Origin: Shouchella clausii
GTDB taxonomy: Bacteria > Bacillota > Bacilli > Bacillales > Bacillaceae_D
Assembly: GCF_002250115.1 (NCBI RefSeq)
Contig: NZ_CP019985.1
Coordinates: 2,294,001-2,358,000 of the forward strand
Direction: 5' to 3'
DNA: 64,000 nucleotides
The notes under the pieces are model-generated. The model did no database searches. It had not been told where the DNA came from and worked only from the letters and a program-made list of their open reading frames with translations. Shown here in pieces: positions 51,854-61,050 of the stretch (the stretch's first letter is position 1; every line of letters begins with the position of its first letter). The position numbers and the translations under genes are program-made.

Positions 51854-53078
51854 GGAACTCGGCCAATTTGGCAAAAATGAGAAAGGCGGGTTAGATCGGA
51901 CAACGTTCACGTCTGCGGAACTCGCTGCTCGGGAATGGTTGCAAACACAATGTGTCAGCCTTGGGCTTGATGTTAAGTGCGATCCCGCCGCCAATATATG
52001 GGCTTTTCGCAACGGGCGACAACCTCTTCCTGCTATTTCGTTTGGCTCCCATATGGATACGGTGCCAAACGGCGGCATGTATGATGGCGCGCTCGGTGTT
52101 CTCATTGCCTTAGAAGTAATGGAACGACTGAACGAAGAAAGAATCGAAACACGCCATCCATTCGCACTCGTTTCCTTTACGGCAGAGGAGCCGAACCCGT
52201 TTGGCTTATCGACATTTGGCAGCCGGGCAGTAGCAGGAAAGTTAACAAAGCAAGACTTAGAGGGTGTGACAGATGACAATGGGCTGTTGTTGACGGAAGC
52301 GCTTAGGCAAGCAGGGGGAGATCCCGATCGCTTTGAGGACACGCACGCGTTAGCGCCGCCTTTATCTGCTTACCTTGAAGTCCATATTGAACAAGGGAAA
52401 CGCTTAGTCACAAGCAGTATTCCTGTTGGTATTGTTTCTGGCATTACGGGCATTTACAGAGAGCGTGTAACTGTAACAGGTGATGCCAATCATGCGGGGA
52501 CGACTGTCATGGTCGAACGTAAGGATGCACTCGCAGCTGCGGCAGAAGTGGTTGTAGCTGTCGAACAGGCGGCCGCGGAAATGCAGGCAGAAGAAGTAGT
52601 CGCAACAGTTGGCACACTTGACGTGCGCCCGAACGCCGCCAATATTATCCCTGGCCAAGTGGAAATGGTTGTCGAAATTCGTGGCAAAACAAGCGCAGAA
52701 ATCGATGCTGTCCGCCATGCTTTAAACAGCCAAATTGCAGAACTCGCAAGGAGACGTGGCGTTTCGATAAAGCAAGAAACATTTTTATCGCAAGCACCTG
52801 TGCCAATGGACCAATCACTAATCGACACTTTTGCCGAGCAAGCCGATTCACTTGGTTACAAGACGCTGACACTCGGAAGCATGGCTGGGCATGACGCAGC
52901 CCATATGGCGGCGGTGACAAGAAGCGGCATGTTGTTTGCGCCTAGCATTGGCGGCAAAAGCCATTGTCCTGAAGAAGCAAGTGCACTCTGTGACATTGAG
53001 GCAGCTGCGAATGTGTTGTTCCATGCGCTGCTGAAACTTGACCAAAACCTTGACCAGAAAGGGACGGATAACAGATGA
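51807..53078 (+). CDS. M20-family amidohydrolase, probable N-formylglutamate hydrolase
   Basis: 423 residues; TTG 51807 chosen because AAGGCGGTG precedes it and the family start follows ([17 protein letters not shown]). Allantoate/carbamoylase-type M20 enzyme: metal ligands in SFGSHMDTVPNGGMYDGALG, FTAEEPNPFGLSTFGSRAV, EVHIEQGKRL, DANHAGTTVMVERKDAL and SMAGHDAAHMA. Homologues hydrolyse N-carbamoyl amino acids or allantoate. Position between hutI and a HutF-like deiminase suggests it cleaves N-formylglutamate to formate and glutamate in place of HutG. Confidence 0.82.
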   Translation: MKKPTINGARLQQKIEELGQFGKNEKGGLDRTTFTSAELAAREWLQTQCVSLGLDVKCDPAANIWAFRNGRQPLPAISFGSHMDTVPNGGMYDGALGVLIALEVMERLNEERIETRHPFALVSFTAEEPNPFGLSTFGSRAVAGKLTKQDLEGVTDDNGLLLTEALRQAGGDPDRFEDTHALAPPLSAYLEVHIEQGKRLVTSSIPVGIVSGITGIYRERVTVTGDANHAGTTVMVERKDALAAAAEVVVAVEQAAAEMQAEEVVATVGTLDVRPNAANIIPGQVEMVVEIRGKTSAEIDAVRHALNSQIAELARRRGVSIKQETFLSQAPVPMDQSLIDTFAEQADSLGYKTLTLGSMAGHDAAHMAAVTRSGMLFAPSIGGKSHCPEEASALCDIEAAANVLFHALLKLDQNLDQKGTDNR

Positions 53079-54406
53079 GGACGCTTTATTCAGCTGATTT
53101 AATGTATACAGATGGCGCGTTTCAACAAGGCTATGCGATGTGTGTAAACAACGGGGAAATTGAAGCCATTGGCCCGCAAGAAAACATGTCACGCTTATAT
53201 AGCCATGTGCCTCTTGTTTCCATGGATGGCAAAGCAATTATGCCTGGCACAGTGAATGCCCATAACCATTCTTTTCAAAGCTTGCTAAGAGGCATTGCTG
53301 CTGATCAGCCGTTTTTAGAGTGGCGCGACAAGGCACTGTACCGATACACGCCTTTCTTGGATGAGGATGCAATTTATACAGGGGCCCTCTTTGCTTTTGG
53401 TGAAATGTTGAAGTACGGCGCGACGACAGTCAGTGACTTTTTCTACGTCCATCGTGGCGGTGTGGAAACCGATGAAGCGGTCATCCAAGCAGCGAAAGAC
53501 GTCGGGATACGCCTCGTTTTTGCACGGACAATGTATGATTGGGCTGGGGCGCCGCAAGCATACCAAGAATCAGTCGACGAAGCTGTTGCACGGACACGGA
53601 AATTGGCGGCCAAATACGAGAGTGATCCGATGGTGTCGATCCAGCCAGCCCCTCATAGCCCTCATGCTGCCTCGCCAGAAATGATCAAGGCTGGCCATCG
53701 TCTTGCTCAAGAGCTAGGCACACCATTCCATATCCATGTAGCAGAAGAGCCGTTTGAAGTCGACGAAACGTTGAATGCATATGGCTTGCGGCCCGTTCAT
53801 TATTTGGACTCATTAGGCGTCGTTGATGAAAGCATGATTGCGATCCACCTTGTCTGGCTTGACGATTGGGAAGTAACTCTGCTTGGAAACAAAGGGGCAG
53901 GATTGGCCTATTGCCCGTCAAGCAACATGTTTCTTTCAGATGGCGTGACGCGCATTCCTGATCTCCAGCAAGCGGGCGTGCGCATTGGCCTCGGTTCAGA
54001 TGGAGCTTGCAGCAATAACCGCATTAGCGTGTTTGAAGAAATGCGGATGTGCTCATTGCTGCAAAAAGTCACGCGTCTGGACGGCACATGCATCACTGGG
54101 AAACAAGTATTTGAAATGGGCACAAAAACAGGAGCTGCTTTGCTAAAGCTGCAAACTGGCGAATTGAAAAAAGGCTTCCGCGCTGACTTTATTGCACTCG
54201 ATTTGGATGACTTCTCTTTATCGCCACGAACAGATTTGTTGGCAAATCTCGTGTATGCGATGCAGCCCACAGCGATTGCCGACGTATTTGTGGACGGCAA
54301 GCATGTAGTGGCGAATAAACAGCTCGTCATGCAATCTGAAAAAGCGATTGTCGAGAAAGTGGGACGTCTCCATCAAACATGGGCCCATGCCCTAGCTGCC
54401 CAGTAA
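53075..54406 (+). CDS. hutF: Formiminoglutamate deiminase-like amidohydrolase
   Basis: 443 residues; ATG overlaps the previous stop. Amidohydrolase motifs: PGTVNAHNHSFQSLLRGI (HxH metal site), QPAPHSPHAASPEM, FHIHVAEEPFEVDE, IAIHLVWLDDWE and GLGSDGACSNNRISVFEEM. The NAHNHSFQ start and VAEEP motif fit HutF, which turns formiminoglutamate into N-formylglutamate plus ammonia. The order with hutU, hutI and an amide hydrolase supports this; a guanine-deaminase or cytosine-deaminase-like role cannot be wholly excluded. Confidence 0.8.
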   Translation: MRTLYSADLMYTDGAFQQGYAMCVNNGEIEAIGPQENMSRLYSHVPLVSMDGKAIMPGTVNAHNHSFQSLLRGIAADQPFLEWRDKALYRYTPFLDEDAIYTGALFAFGEMLKYGATTVSDFFYVHRGGVETDEAVIQAAKDVGIRLVFARTMYDWAGAPQAYQESVDEAVARTRKLAAKYESDPMVSIQPAPHSPHAASPEMIKAGHRLAQELGTPFHIHVAEEPFEVDETLNAYGLRPVHYLDSLGVVDESMIAIHLVWLDDWEVTLLGNKGAGLAYCPSSNMFLSDGVTRIPDLQQAGVRIGLGSDGACSNNRISVFEEMRMCSLLQKVTRLDGTCITGKQVFEMGTKTGAALLKLQTGELKKGFRADFIALDLDDFSLSPRTDLLANLVYAMQPTAIADVFVDGKHVVANKQLVMQSEKAIVEKVGRLHQTWAHALAAQ

Positions 54407-54415
54407 GGGGGCGCC

Positions 54416-55756
54416 ATGGAGCCCTTTAAGCAACAGCCACGATTAGAGGCTAAGCAAGGAAACGGTTCTTCCCCTCGAGCGCTGATCCGTTTCTTGCTTT
54501 ATAGCAGCATTGGCGCGTTTATGTTTTTCGTGCCCGTGCCAATCAACGGTACGTCTTCCATTATGCTTGACCATATCGTGACCGCAGTAAGGCAGGCTTT
54601 CCCTGCAATTGTGCCGTATTATGCGTTGCTTGTGATTTTTCTTGGTGCGCTTTATCCGTTTTACAAGGGGACATGGCGGCAGACAAAGACCGATTTGCTT
54701 TTGTCTGTTTTTCAACTTGCTGGTTTAGCGATTACTGTCATGGTGCTATTCGGCATAGGCCCACAATGGATGTTGGCAGAGGACATGGGCCCATTTCTTT
54801 TTGATCGCCTTGTTGTCGCTGTAGGTCTTCTTGTCCCAATTGGTGCTGTGTTTTTGGCGATGTTAACAGGATATGGTTTGCTTGAGCTTGCCGGTGTATG
54901 GATGCAGCCAATCATGAGGAAAGGTTGGAACCTGCCAGGACGCTCTGCGATTGATGTTGTTGCTTCGTTTGTCGGCAGTTATTCACTTGGATTGCTGATT
55001 ACGAACAGGCTTTTTCGCGAGGGGCGTTATTCGGTAAAAGAAGCAACGATCATTGCCACTGGCTTTTCCACTGTTTCCGTTACCTTTATGGTGGTCGTTG
55101 CCAATACACTCGATTTAATGGCGAACTGGAACGTGTATTTTTGGTCTTGTTTAGTCGTTACATTTACAGTGACGGCAGTAACGGCTAGAGTCTGGCCATT
55201 AAAACAAACAACGGAAAGCTTTTATAACGGGATGACAGGCAACCCTGAAGCAGAGCAGCAAGGGCGCCGTCTCCAACGTGGCTGGGCGCAGGCGATGGCA
55301 CAAGCGCAAGAGAGCCTAAGCCTATCTGCCAATATTTGCGCAAACGTCCGTGATGGGTTCCGCATGACGATGAACATTTTGCCTTCGATTATGTCCATTG
55401 GTCTTTTCGGGTTAGCGTTGGCTAAGTATACGCCCCTGTTTGCGTGGCTTGGAGTTTTATTTTACCCAGTAACAGCACTCGTCCAATTGCCTGATCCTGC
55501 TTTTGCTGCGAGTGCTGCTGCGACTTCGATTGCGGAAATGTTTTTGCCAGCAGCTATTGCTGCCAACGCTGATCTCATCACCCGTTTTACAATTGGAGTT
55601 GTTTGTGTGTCTTCCGTGCTGTTTTTTTCCGCGGTCATTCCGACGATCTTAGCGACAGACATTCCTATTAGCGTGCCGAAACTGCTTGTCATCTGGTTTG
55701 AACGGGTTGTGTTAAGCATCTTGTTGGCTGCACCTATTGCTCATTTGTTTTTATAA
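54416..55756 (+). CDS. YjiH-family membrane transporter, probable amino acid/histidine uptake
   Basis: 446 residues, AAGGGGG ahead of ATG 54416. About ten hydrophobic segments, with the YjiH/nucleoside-recognition gate features IGAFMFFVPVPINGTSSIMLDHI, GSYSLGLLITNRLFREGRYSVKEAT and STVSVTFMVVVANT. Last gene of the hut operon; import of histidine or urocanate is an inference from position. Confidence 0.78.
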   Translation: MEPFKQQPRLEAKQGNGSSPRALIRFLLYSSIGAFMFFVPVPINGTSSIMLDHIVTAVRQAFPAIVPYYALLVIFLGALYPFYKGTWRQTKTDLLLSVFQLAGLAITVMVLFGIGPQWMLAEDMGPFLFDRLVVAVGLLVPIGAVFLAMLTGYGLLELAGVWMQPIMRKGWNLPGRSAIDVVASFVGSYSLGLLITNRLFREGRYSVKEATIIATGFSTVSVTFMVVVANTLDLMANWNVYFWSCLVVTFTVTAVTARVWPLKQTTESFYNGMTGNPEAEQQGRRLQRGWAQAMAQAQESLSLSANICANVRDGFRMTMNILPSIMSIGLFGLALAKYTPLFAWLGVLFYPVTALVQLPDPAFAASAAATSIAEMFLPAAIAANADLITRFTIGVVCVSSVLFFSAVIPTILATDIPISVPKLLVIWFERVVLSILLAAPIAHLFL

Positions 55757-55786
55757 GGCAGTAAAAATGGCGCATATGCCAAAAAA

Positions 55787-55817
55787 CCTCTCTCCAGTGT
55801 ATCTGGTTGGAGAGAGG
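55787..55817. terminator. Bidirectional terminator after the hut operon
   Basis: CCTCTCTCCA (55787-55796) pairs with TGGAGAGAGG (55808-55817). A-run on the left and T-rich sequence on the right serve the convergent hydrolase gene as well. Confidence 0.8.
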
Positions 55818-55828
55818 GGTTCTATCGG

Positions 55829-56794
55829 TTAAGCGAAATAGCGGGCTTCCACAATTTGCGGCTCATATTTTTTAAAGGTCCGGTCAAGAAAGTTTAATAC
55901 GCGTTCCTCGTACTCAGCTTTGTAATGAAAATAGCTCCTTATATGGCCGCCTTTTTCAGGTAGCCAAAGCTCACTGCCAGCGGCGTGGCTGTGTATCGCT
56001 TCTGACTCTGTGTAAGGAATCGCTCCATCTTTGCGGCTATGGATTAAAAACAAGCCTTTTTCTTGATTGTACTGGGTTGCTGCGTAAATGGGCCTTACAT
56101 CTTCTAAGTTAAACGTTGGAACAATCGCTTCAACTGCCCTGGCTGTTCCTGCCGCAAGGGACTTCGGCAGCCCGGTCCAATAGTGGAAGCTGTTTTTAGC
56201 GTATTCGTTTAGATCGGAAAATGGACTGTCAGCAACGACTGCTTTTACTTCATCGGCTTCTGCTCCTGCCATGATAGAAGTGGCCGCACCCATCGACCAA
56301 CCTACCAAGGCAATGTTTTCAACCCCTTTTTGGTCATGTACATAGCGGATCGCGCTAAGCAAGTCGTTTTTTTCATTTCCGCCAAATGTTGTAGGTGCTT
56401 TTTCAGACATGCCAGAATTGCGGAAGTCAAACATGAAAACATGATAGCCAGCTTCATGCATGGCCGCCGCCAATTCAAGACTGGAAAACGGCATTTCGGT
56501 ACGGTTGTAGCCATAACCATGTGAGAATATAACCGCTTTTTCATTTTGAAAAAGCGATTGCTGGTCGGAGGGAATCCACCAGCCGCTTAACGATATATTG
56601 TCGACGATGTTTGAGAATAAGACATCTTCATAGTCGAGGCCTACGTTATGTGGATTTGTATGAAGCAAGCGGATCGTTGGGTTCGTTACTTTATAGCCAA
56701 TAAATACAGTTAATGCAGCGAGAAGAACAACAACAGCCATAAGCGTTGTCAAAACAATCAAAAGCCATTTCTTAAGGCTGAATGTGTTTCCCAT
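55829..56794 (-). CDS. Membrane-anchored alpha/beta hydrolase
   Basis: 321 residues. One N-terminal membrane helix (residues 9-31) followed by an alpha/beta-hydrolase domain: oxyanion region VIFSHGYGYNRTEMPF, nucleophile elbow LVGWSMGAATSI (Ser), acid in LIHSRKDGAIPY (Asp) and catalytic His in GGHIRSYF. Similar to the YtaP/YqkD-type cell-envelope-facing hydrolases; substrate unknown. Confidence 0.85.
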   Translation of the reverse strand: MGNTFSLKKWLLIVLTTLMAVVVLLAALTVFIGYKVTNPTIRLLHTNPHNVGLDYEDVLFSNIVDNISLSGWWIPSDQQSLFQNEKAVIFSHGYGYNRTEMPFSSLELAAAMHEAGYHVFMFDFRNSGMSEKAPTTFGGNEKNDLLSAIRYVHDQKGVENIALVGWSMGAATSIMAGAEADEVKAVVADSPFSDLNEYAKNSFHYWTGLPKSLAAGTARAVEAIVPTFNLEDVRPIYAATQYNQEKGLFLIHSRKDGAIPYTESEAIHSHAAGSELWLPEKGGHIRSYFHYKAEYEERVLNFLDRTFKKYEPQIVEARYFA

Positions 56795-57207
56795 AACATC
56801 AACTCCTTCATACCAAGGTTCAGATCATAAGTTTGAAAATTTAGATACTTTAATTTAGTATATGAAAAAAATGAATCAATGTGTGTAAAGTCAAGCAATT
56901 GCAGTTAATAAAGAACGAGGAATGAGCTATTCTCATGATAACAAACGAGCATGTGCTTGAATCGTTGTTCTTATCTTTTATTATATGAATAAATTGTTGC
57001 AAACGCAAGAGATTTGTCTGGTTTTCTCTCACAATAACACACATTTATACACAATGTCGAAACAGCTCGTCTTTTTTACTGCCACTGGACGCCCATAGGC
57101 TACAGATTGAATCACACTTCTTTTTCTAAATCCATGTTTAGGAAACTTTGCTTTCAAGTAAAAAAGGACACGGGGAGAGAAGCCAAACAGAAGGAAAACA
57201 TAGAGGA
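56795..57207. other. 413-bp intergenic region, nothing recognised
   Basis: AT-rich sequence between the hydrolase gene start and the tRNA gene. No credible gene, clear hairpin terminator or repeated element was seen. Confidence 0.5.
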
Positions 57208-57281
57208 CGCGCCTAGCAGGAATTGAACCTGCAACCCTCAGCTTAGGAGGCTGATGCTCTATCCGATTGAGCTATAGGCGC
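57208..57281 (-). tRNA. tRNA-Arg (anticodon CCT)
   Basis: On the minus strand the acceptor stem GCGCCTA/TAGGCGC, D-arm TAGCTCAATCGGATAGAG, anticodon stem TCAGC/GCTGA around loop CTCCTAA, and the T-loop GGTTCAATTCC are all present. The anticodon CCT (complement of 57245-57247) reads AGG arginine codons. No CCA is encoded. No integrase or attachment repeat is next to it. Confidence 0.97.
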
Positions 57282-57534
57282 ATAAAAAGTTCCGACTTGA
57301 TTAGATTATCGCAACAAAGCGTGAGAAGCAAGCCCTTGACGGGAAAATTTTTGCGAAAAACGTTGTGAATGCTAAAATAATCGGAAGAACCCTATTTCAC
57401 GAGAAAACAACCTAAATAGGCTCCCTGTTTTCGCAACGTTTGCTTAAAGGAAACTGACGAAAAGACGAGTAAATGGCAATGGCGCGAATTTGATTCATAC
57501 GTTCTGTTGTTAAGTCAAAAAAGAGGAGGCACCT

Positions 57535-58059
57535 ATGGACCAACAAAAAATCGACGCCCTTTTTACGGTAGCAAGCAAGTTAAAAGCGAATCAGATTGCT
57601 TTTTCATTAGGGGGGAGCGGCCTGCTGTATGCATTAGGATTGACGGAAACGGTAAACGACTGGGACATTATGACAAACGCTAACAAGAACGCTGTGGAGC
57701 AAGCCCTTTTCCCAATAAAAACGTTCGAAACAGGACAAACGGGTGACAGCTTATTTGTGAGTGGCTATAAGCTATTTATCGAGAAAAACGGCCAAGAAGT
57801 TGAAATCATCGGCGATTTTGCGCTTCGTTCAGAAGTAGGCATTTGCCGCATTCCTGCAGATGCTGCTTTTCATTGGCAAGGCATACCAGTAGGAAGCCCT
57901 GAAGCTTGGCTTGTTGCCTACGTCTTAATGGGACGAGATAAAAAGGCAGCGATGCTCGAGTCGTACTTGCAAATACATGGGGCAAATCCGGCTATGCTTG
58001 AACGGTTAAAGCAACAACCGCTTGGCGACAAGCTCAAAGCAATAAAGTGGTTTGCTTGA
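57535..58059 (+). CDS. Nucleotidyltransferase-fold protein, unknown substrate
   Basis: 174 residues, AGGAGG upstream. The FSLGGSGLLYALGLTETVNDWDIMT region fits the GGS..DxD core of minimal nucleotidyltransferase-fold proteins, with an additional acidic residue in EVEIIGDFAL. AbiEii/MenA-like toxins and housekeeping transferases share this core; no antitoxin-like partner is adjacent. Confidence 0.65.
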   Translation: MDQQKIDALFTVASKLKANQIAFSLGGSGLLYALGLTETVNDWDIMTNANKNAVEQALFPIKTFETGQTGDSLFVSGYKLFIEKNGQEVEIIGDFALRSEVGICRIPADAAFHWQGIPVGSPEAWLVAYVLMGRDKKAAMLESYLQIHGANPAMLERLKQQPLGDKLKAIKWFA

Positions 58060-58190
58060 TGCTGCTAGACGGTTCCGAAAATGGAAATCACTCTATGCAA
58101 AAAGTGAAAACATTGGGCGTGGGGGGTTCAGTATTGATTTCCCTTTTTTGCTAGACGAATCGATAGAATATCAATAAGAGGAGGGGAGAT

Positions 58191-58553
58191 GTGAATGCAG
58201 GGCGCAATAGCGAAATCGGCAAAAAAGTCGCCCAGTTGTACCGTTGTATTGTGAAACGCCATGTCCAACAAGCGGCCATCTTAATAGAAGAGCTTGATGT
58301 GTGCTTCAAAGAACTGCTCCACGACGACAAAATGGTTGCTTATTACAATCTCGTTTGTTTTCGCTATCAAATGATGCTTGAACAGTTGCAAGAACCCTAT
58401 AAGCTAGAGGCACTTGTCGATCATTTGCAGTCGGATTTTTTGTTGAATTATTACTATTATTTCTTCAGTGGCCAATATGCCTTCTACAAAGTACGAAACA
58501 AACTCACTGAGACTGATAGAAAGCGCTTGCCAGGCGAGGGAAGATACGAATAG
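58191..58553 (+). pseudogene. Truncated Rap-family phosphatase/regulator remnant
   Basis: 120 residues from GTG 58191 behind GGAGGGG. VAQLYRCIVKRHVQQAAILIEELD, DDKMVAYYNLVCFRYQMML and NYYYYFFSGQYAFYK match the N-terminal helical bundle and first TPR of Rap/NprR proteins, which are normally about 370 residues. After FYK the frame degrades; the +1 frame continues YETNSLRLIESA as a TPR would, then stops. A terminator follows at once. No phr-like gene was found. Confidence 0.65.
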
Positions 58554-58611
58554 GACAGGCTGCATGGAATGACCATTCTAACGTATCTGCGCAAGGTTGG
58601 TACAAATCTGC

Positions 58612-58639
58612 TGCAGGCAAGTTGGCCTGCATTTTTTTT
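58612..58639 (+). terminator. Terminator after the rap-like remnant
   Basis: TGCAGGC (58612-58618) and GCCTGCA (58625-58631) with eight Ts to 58639. It ends just before the ribosome site of the next gene. Confidence 0.88.
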
Positions 58640-58658
58640 GGGGAGGGATAAAACGATA

Positions 58659-59633
58659 ATGTTAAAAGACATGCTCTATGGTTCAGTCGAAGTTGAACCG
58701 GTACTACGCGATTTAGTGAACAGCAGGCTGCTTCAGCGATTAAAAGGCGTCCATCAAGCTGGAGCAGCTTATCTTGTTTGGCCAAAGTGGAATGTAACTC
58801 GCTTCGAGCACTCGATTGGAGTCATGTTATTAATACGCCGATTAGGAGGCTCGTTAGAGGAACAGGCAGCTGGCTTGCTGCATGATGTTTCTCACACAGC
58901 TTTTTCCCATGTATCCGACTATGTGTTTAAGAATGAAAAGGAAGATTACCATGAACAACTGTTTCATAAACAAATTGCCGAATCAGACATTCCAGCGATT
59001 TTGAAAAAGCACCAAATCGATGTAAACGATATTATCGGTGAGATCGAGAAATGGCCGTTGCTTGAACAGCCTGCTCCACATTTATGTGCTGACCGAATCG
59101 ACTATACATTGCGCGATTTATATGCTTATCGATTCATTTCTTTTCAGGAAGCCTATCATTTCTTAGAGCAGCTTATTGTGAAAGACGGAAAAATTGTTGT
59201 TCAATCGTTGGCTGCGGCAGAATGGTTTATCGAAGCCTATTATAAAGAAACAATCGAATTTTTCATGGAACCAAGAAATGTGTATGCCAACTGGAAAATG
59301 TCTGAGGCACTGCGTTTAGCCCTTGAGCGTAACGTAATAAACGAATGGGATCTATTCGCTGAGGACGAAGAACTCGTAAAAATACTCAACGAAAGCGGGG
59401 ATGAACAGATCCGGCACCTTCTGGCCGAGATTCATTCTGGTGTGTGCGTAAAGGAAGCAACAGGAGAGCACGATCATTACCATAAAAACAAAGTCCGTAT
59501 CGTTGACCCGTTGGTAGATGTAGGTGGCGCCTTCGTGCCTGTGTCAAAACGCTCTAGAAAGGCGGCTGATCTAATCAGCAAAGCGAGAGAGAAGGCAGAA
59601 AAAGGCATTTATTTGAAAGTCATGCATGCTTAA
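58659..59633 (+). CDS. HD-domain phosphohydrolase (YdhJ-like)
   Basis: 324 residues from ATG 58659 with GGGAGGGA upstream; an in-frame start at 58569 lies before the terminator and is unlikely. HD-domain metal residues: RFEHSIGVMLLIRRL, LLHDVSHTAFSHVSD (His-Asp) and CADRIDYTLRDL. Such HD proteins hydrolyse nucleotides such as dNTPs or (p)ppGpp-like substrates; specificity not determinable. Confidence 0.85.
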   Translation: MLKDMLYGSVEVEPVLRDLVNSRLLQRLKGVHQAGAAYLVWPKWNVTRFEHSIGVMLLIRRLGGSLEEQAAGLLHDVSHTAFSHVSDYVFKNEKEDYHEQLFHKQIAESDIPAILKKHQIDVNDIIGEIEKWPLLEQPAPHLCADRIDYTLRDLYAYRFISFQEAYHFLEQLIVKDGKIVVQSLAAAEWFIEAYYKETIEFFMEPRNVYANWKMSEALRLALERNVINEWDLFAEDEELVKILNESGDEQIRHLLAEIHSGVCVKEATGEHDHYHKNKVRIVDPLVDVGGAFVPVSKRSRKAADLISKAREKAEKGIYLKVMHA

Positions 59634-59693
59634 ATTGTGGCAAAGCTGTATACTTGAAGGGTGAATAAACGAACTAGAAAGTAGGAATATACG

Positions 59694-60026
59694 ATGAAGA
59701 CAGAAGACTTTTATTGTGAAGAAGTGTTAAGTGGCAAAACAGCAGTGAAAAAGGTAATGGAAACAGAAAATGTCCTAGCTTATCACCATACAAATCCTTA
59801 TTACCCTGTACATATTGTCGCGATCCCGAAAAAGCATATTCCCTCATTATTGTCGTTAGAGGAAGAAGACGATGCCCTTTTGCTTGAACTGTTTTCTGTT
59901 ATCAAAACAGTCGCTGCACAAGTTAAGGCCGAGCACGGAGCCTGCCGTGTGTTGACAAACCTTGGCAACTACCAAGATTCTAAACACTTGCATTGGCATA
60001 TTGCGTTTGGCCAGCCACTTAAATGA
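59694..60026 (+). CDS. HIT-like nucleotide hydrolase
   Basis: 110 residues. Histidine-triad motif near the C-terminus, KHLHWHIAFGQ (H-x-H-x-H), and an upstream VHIVAIPKKHIPSLLSL that forms the nucleotide pocket. Length fits Hint/HinT-type proteins. Hydrolyses nucleoside phosphoramidates or related nucleotides in this family. Confidence 0.85.
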   Translation: MKTEDFYCEEVLSGKTAVKKVMETENVLAYHHTNPYYPVHIVAIPKKHIPSLLSLEEEDDALLLELFSVIKTVAAQVKAEHGACRVLTNLGNYQDSKHLHWHIAFGQPLK

Positions 60027-60068
60027 ATAACAGGCAAGTCAGAAAACGCTAAAGAAGGAGAGCTGTCT

Positions 60069-60929
60069 ATGGTCATACAAAAACTAGGAAGCAAGAGCAT
60101 TTCATTAAAAGAAGTACATGACTTTGATTGGCTTTCAAAACTAGGTGATGTCTTTGCTGTTTTTGACCAACAGGACTCTGGAAATGTAAGTTTCGGTGTA
60201 GCGGATGGGGCTAAGAAGTGGTTTGTTAAATATGCAGGTGCTAAGACGCTTTATTATAAGGGGAACATTCAACAGGCGGTAGAGCGTATAAAAGAAGCGG
60301 TTGCTGTTTATGAACATCTTGCTCATCCAAACTTGGTTACATTGCATAGCCATTTCGCCACGAAAGGGGGCTATGCCCTTGTGTTTCCTTGGGTAGAGGG
60401 CGAATGTTTGCATGCCCATTGGGTATTTCCGCCGCCTGCCAAGTATACCGATCCAAACTCGCCGACCTACAAGCATAAGCGGTTGCCTGTAGCAAAGCGG
60501 TTGGTTACGCTTGATGCCATTTATTCCTTTCACGAACACGTCGAACGTAATGGCTACGTCGCGATCGACTTTTATGATGGCAGCATTTTGTATGACTTTT
60601 CAACAGGGGTAACGACGATATGTGACATTGATTTGTATCGGAAAAAACCTTACGTCAATACAATGGGAAGAATGTGGGGCTCAAAGCGATTTATGGCCCC
60701 GGAAGAGTTCGAACTTGGCGCAGCGATTGATGCCCAGACCAATGTCTATACAATGGGCGCCGTTGCTTTCGCCTTGTTAGGGAATGAAAACAAGCGGACG
60801 GCGGAAAACTGGGACGCTAGCACCGCTTTGTTTGAAGTGGCCAAACAGGCAACAGCAGTAGAGCGAGAAGCGCGTTTTCCGACCGTTTCTGCTTTCGTTG
60901 CAGCATGGCAAGAGGCAAAAAAACGCTAA
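60069..60929 (+). CDS. Protein kinase-like protein
   Basis: 286 residues. Kinase-fold landmarks: KWFVKYAGAKTLYY (beta-3 Lys), YALVFPWVEGECLHAHW (hinge), a catalytic-loop relative VAIDFYDGSILYDF, CDIDLYRKKP (DFG equivalent DID) and FMAPEEFELGA (APE). The glycine loop is poor and the HRD motif is replaced, so it may be a divergent or atypical kinase. Partner and target unknown. Confidence 0.72.
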   Translation: MVIQKLGSKSISLKEVHDFDWLSKLGDVFAVFDQQDSGNVSFGVADGAKKWFVKYAGAKTLYYKGNIQQAVERIKEAVAVYEHLAHPNLVTLHSHFATKGGYALVFPWVEGECLHAHWVFPPPAKYTDPNSPTYKHKRLPVAKRLVTLDAIYSFHEHVERNGYVAIDFYDGSILYDFSTGVTTICDIDLYRKKPYVNTMGRMWGSKRFMAPEEFELGAAIDAQTNVYTMGAVAFALLGNENKRTAENWDASTALFEVAKQATAVEREARFPTVSAFVAAWQEAKKR

Positions 60930-61050
60930 AGAGCCAAAAGCGCAAACCACATAAGCATCGCTTAAATGAAAAATCTAGTATGTATTGAGGCATCGTTTGT
61001 CCAAACTAGGAATACACGTAAAACAAAAAGAGTTTTTAGGAGGTTCCTAG

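Noticed and set aside
57208-57281. tRNA-Arg as an integration site for an element
   Set aside because: No integrase, no repeat of the tRNA 3' end and no composition break around it.
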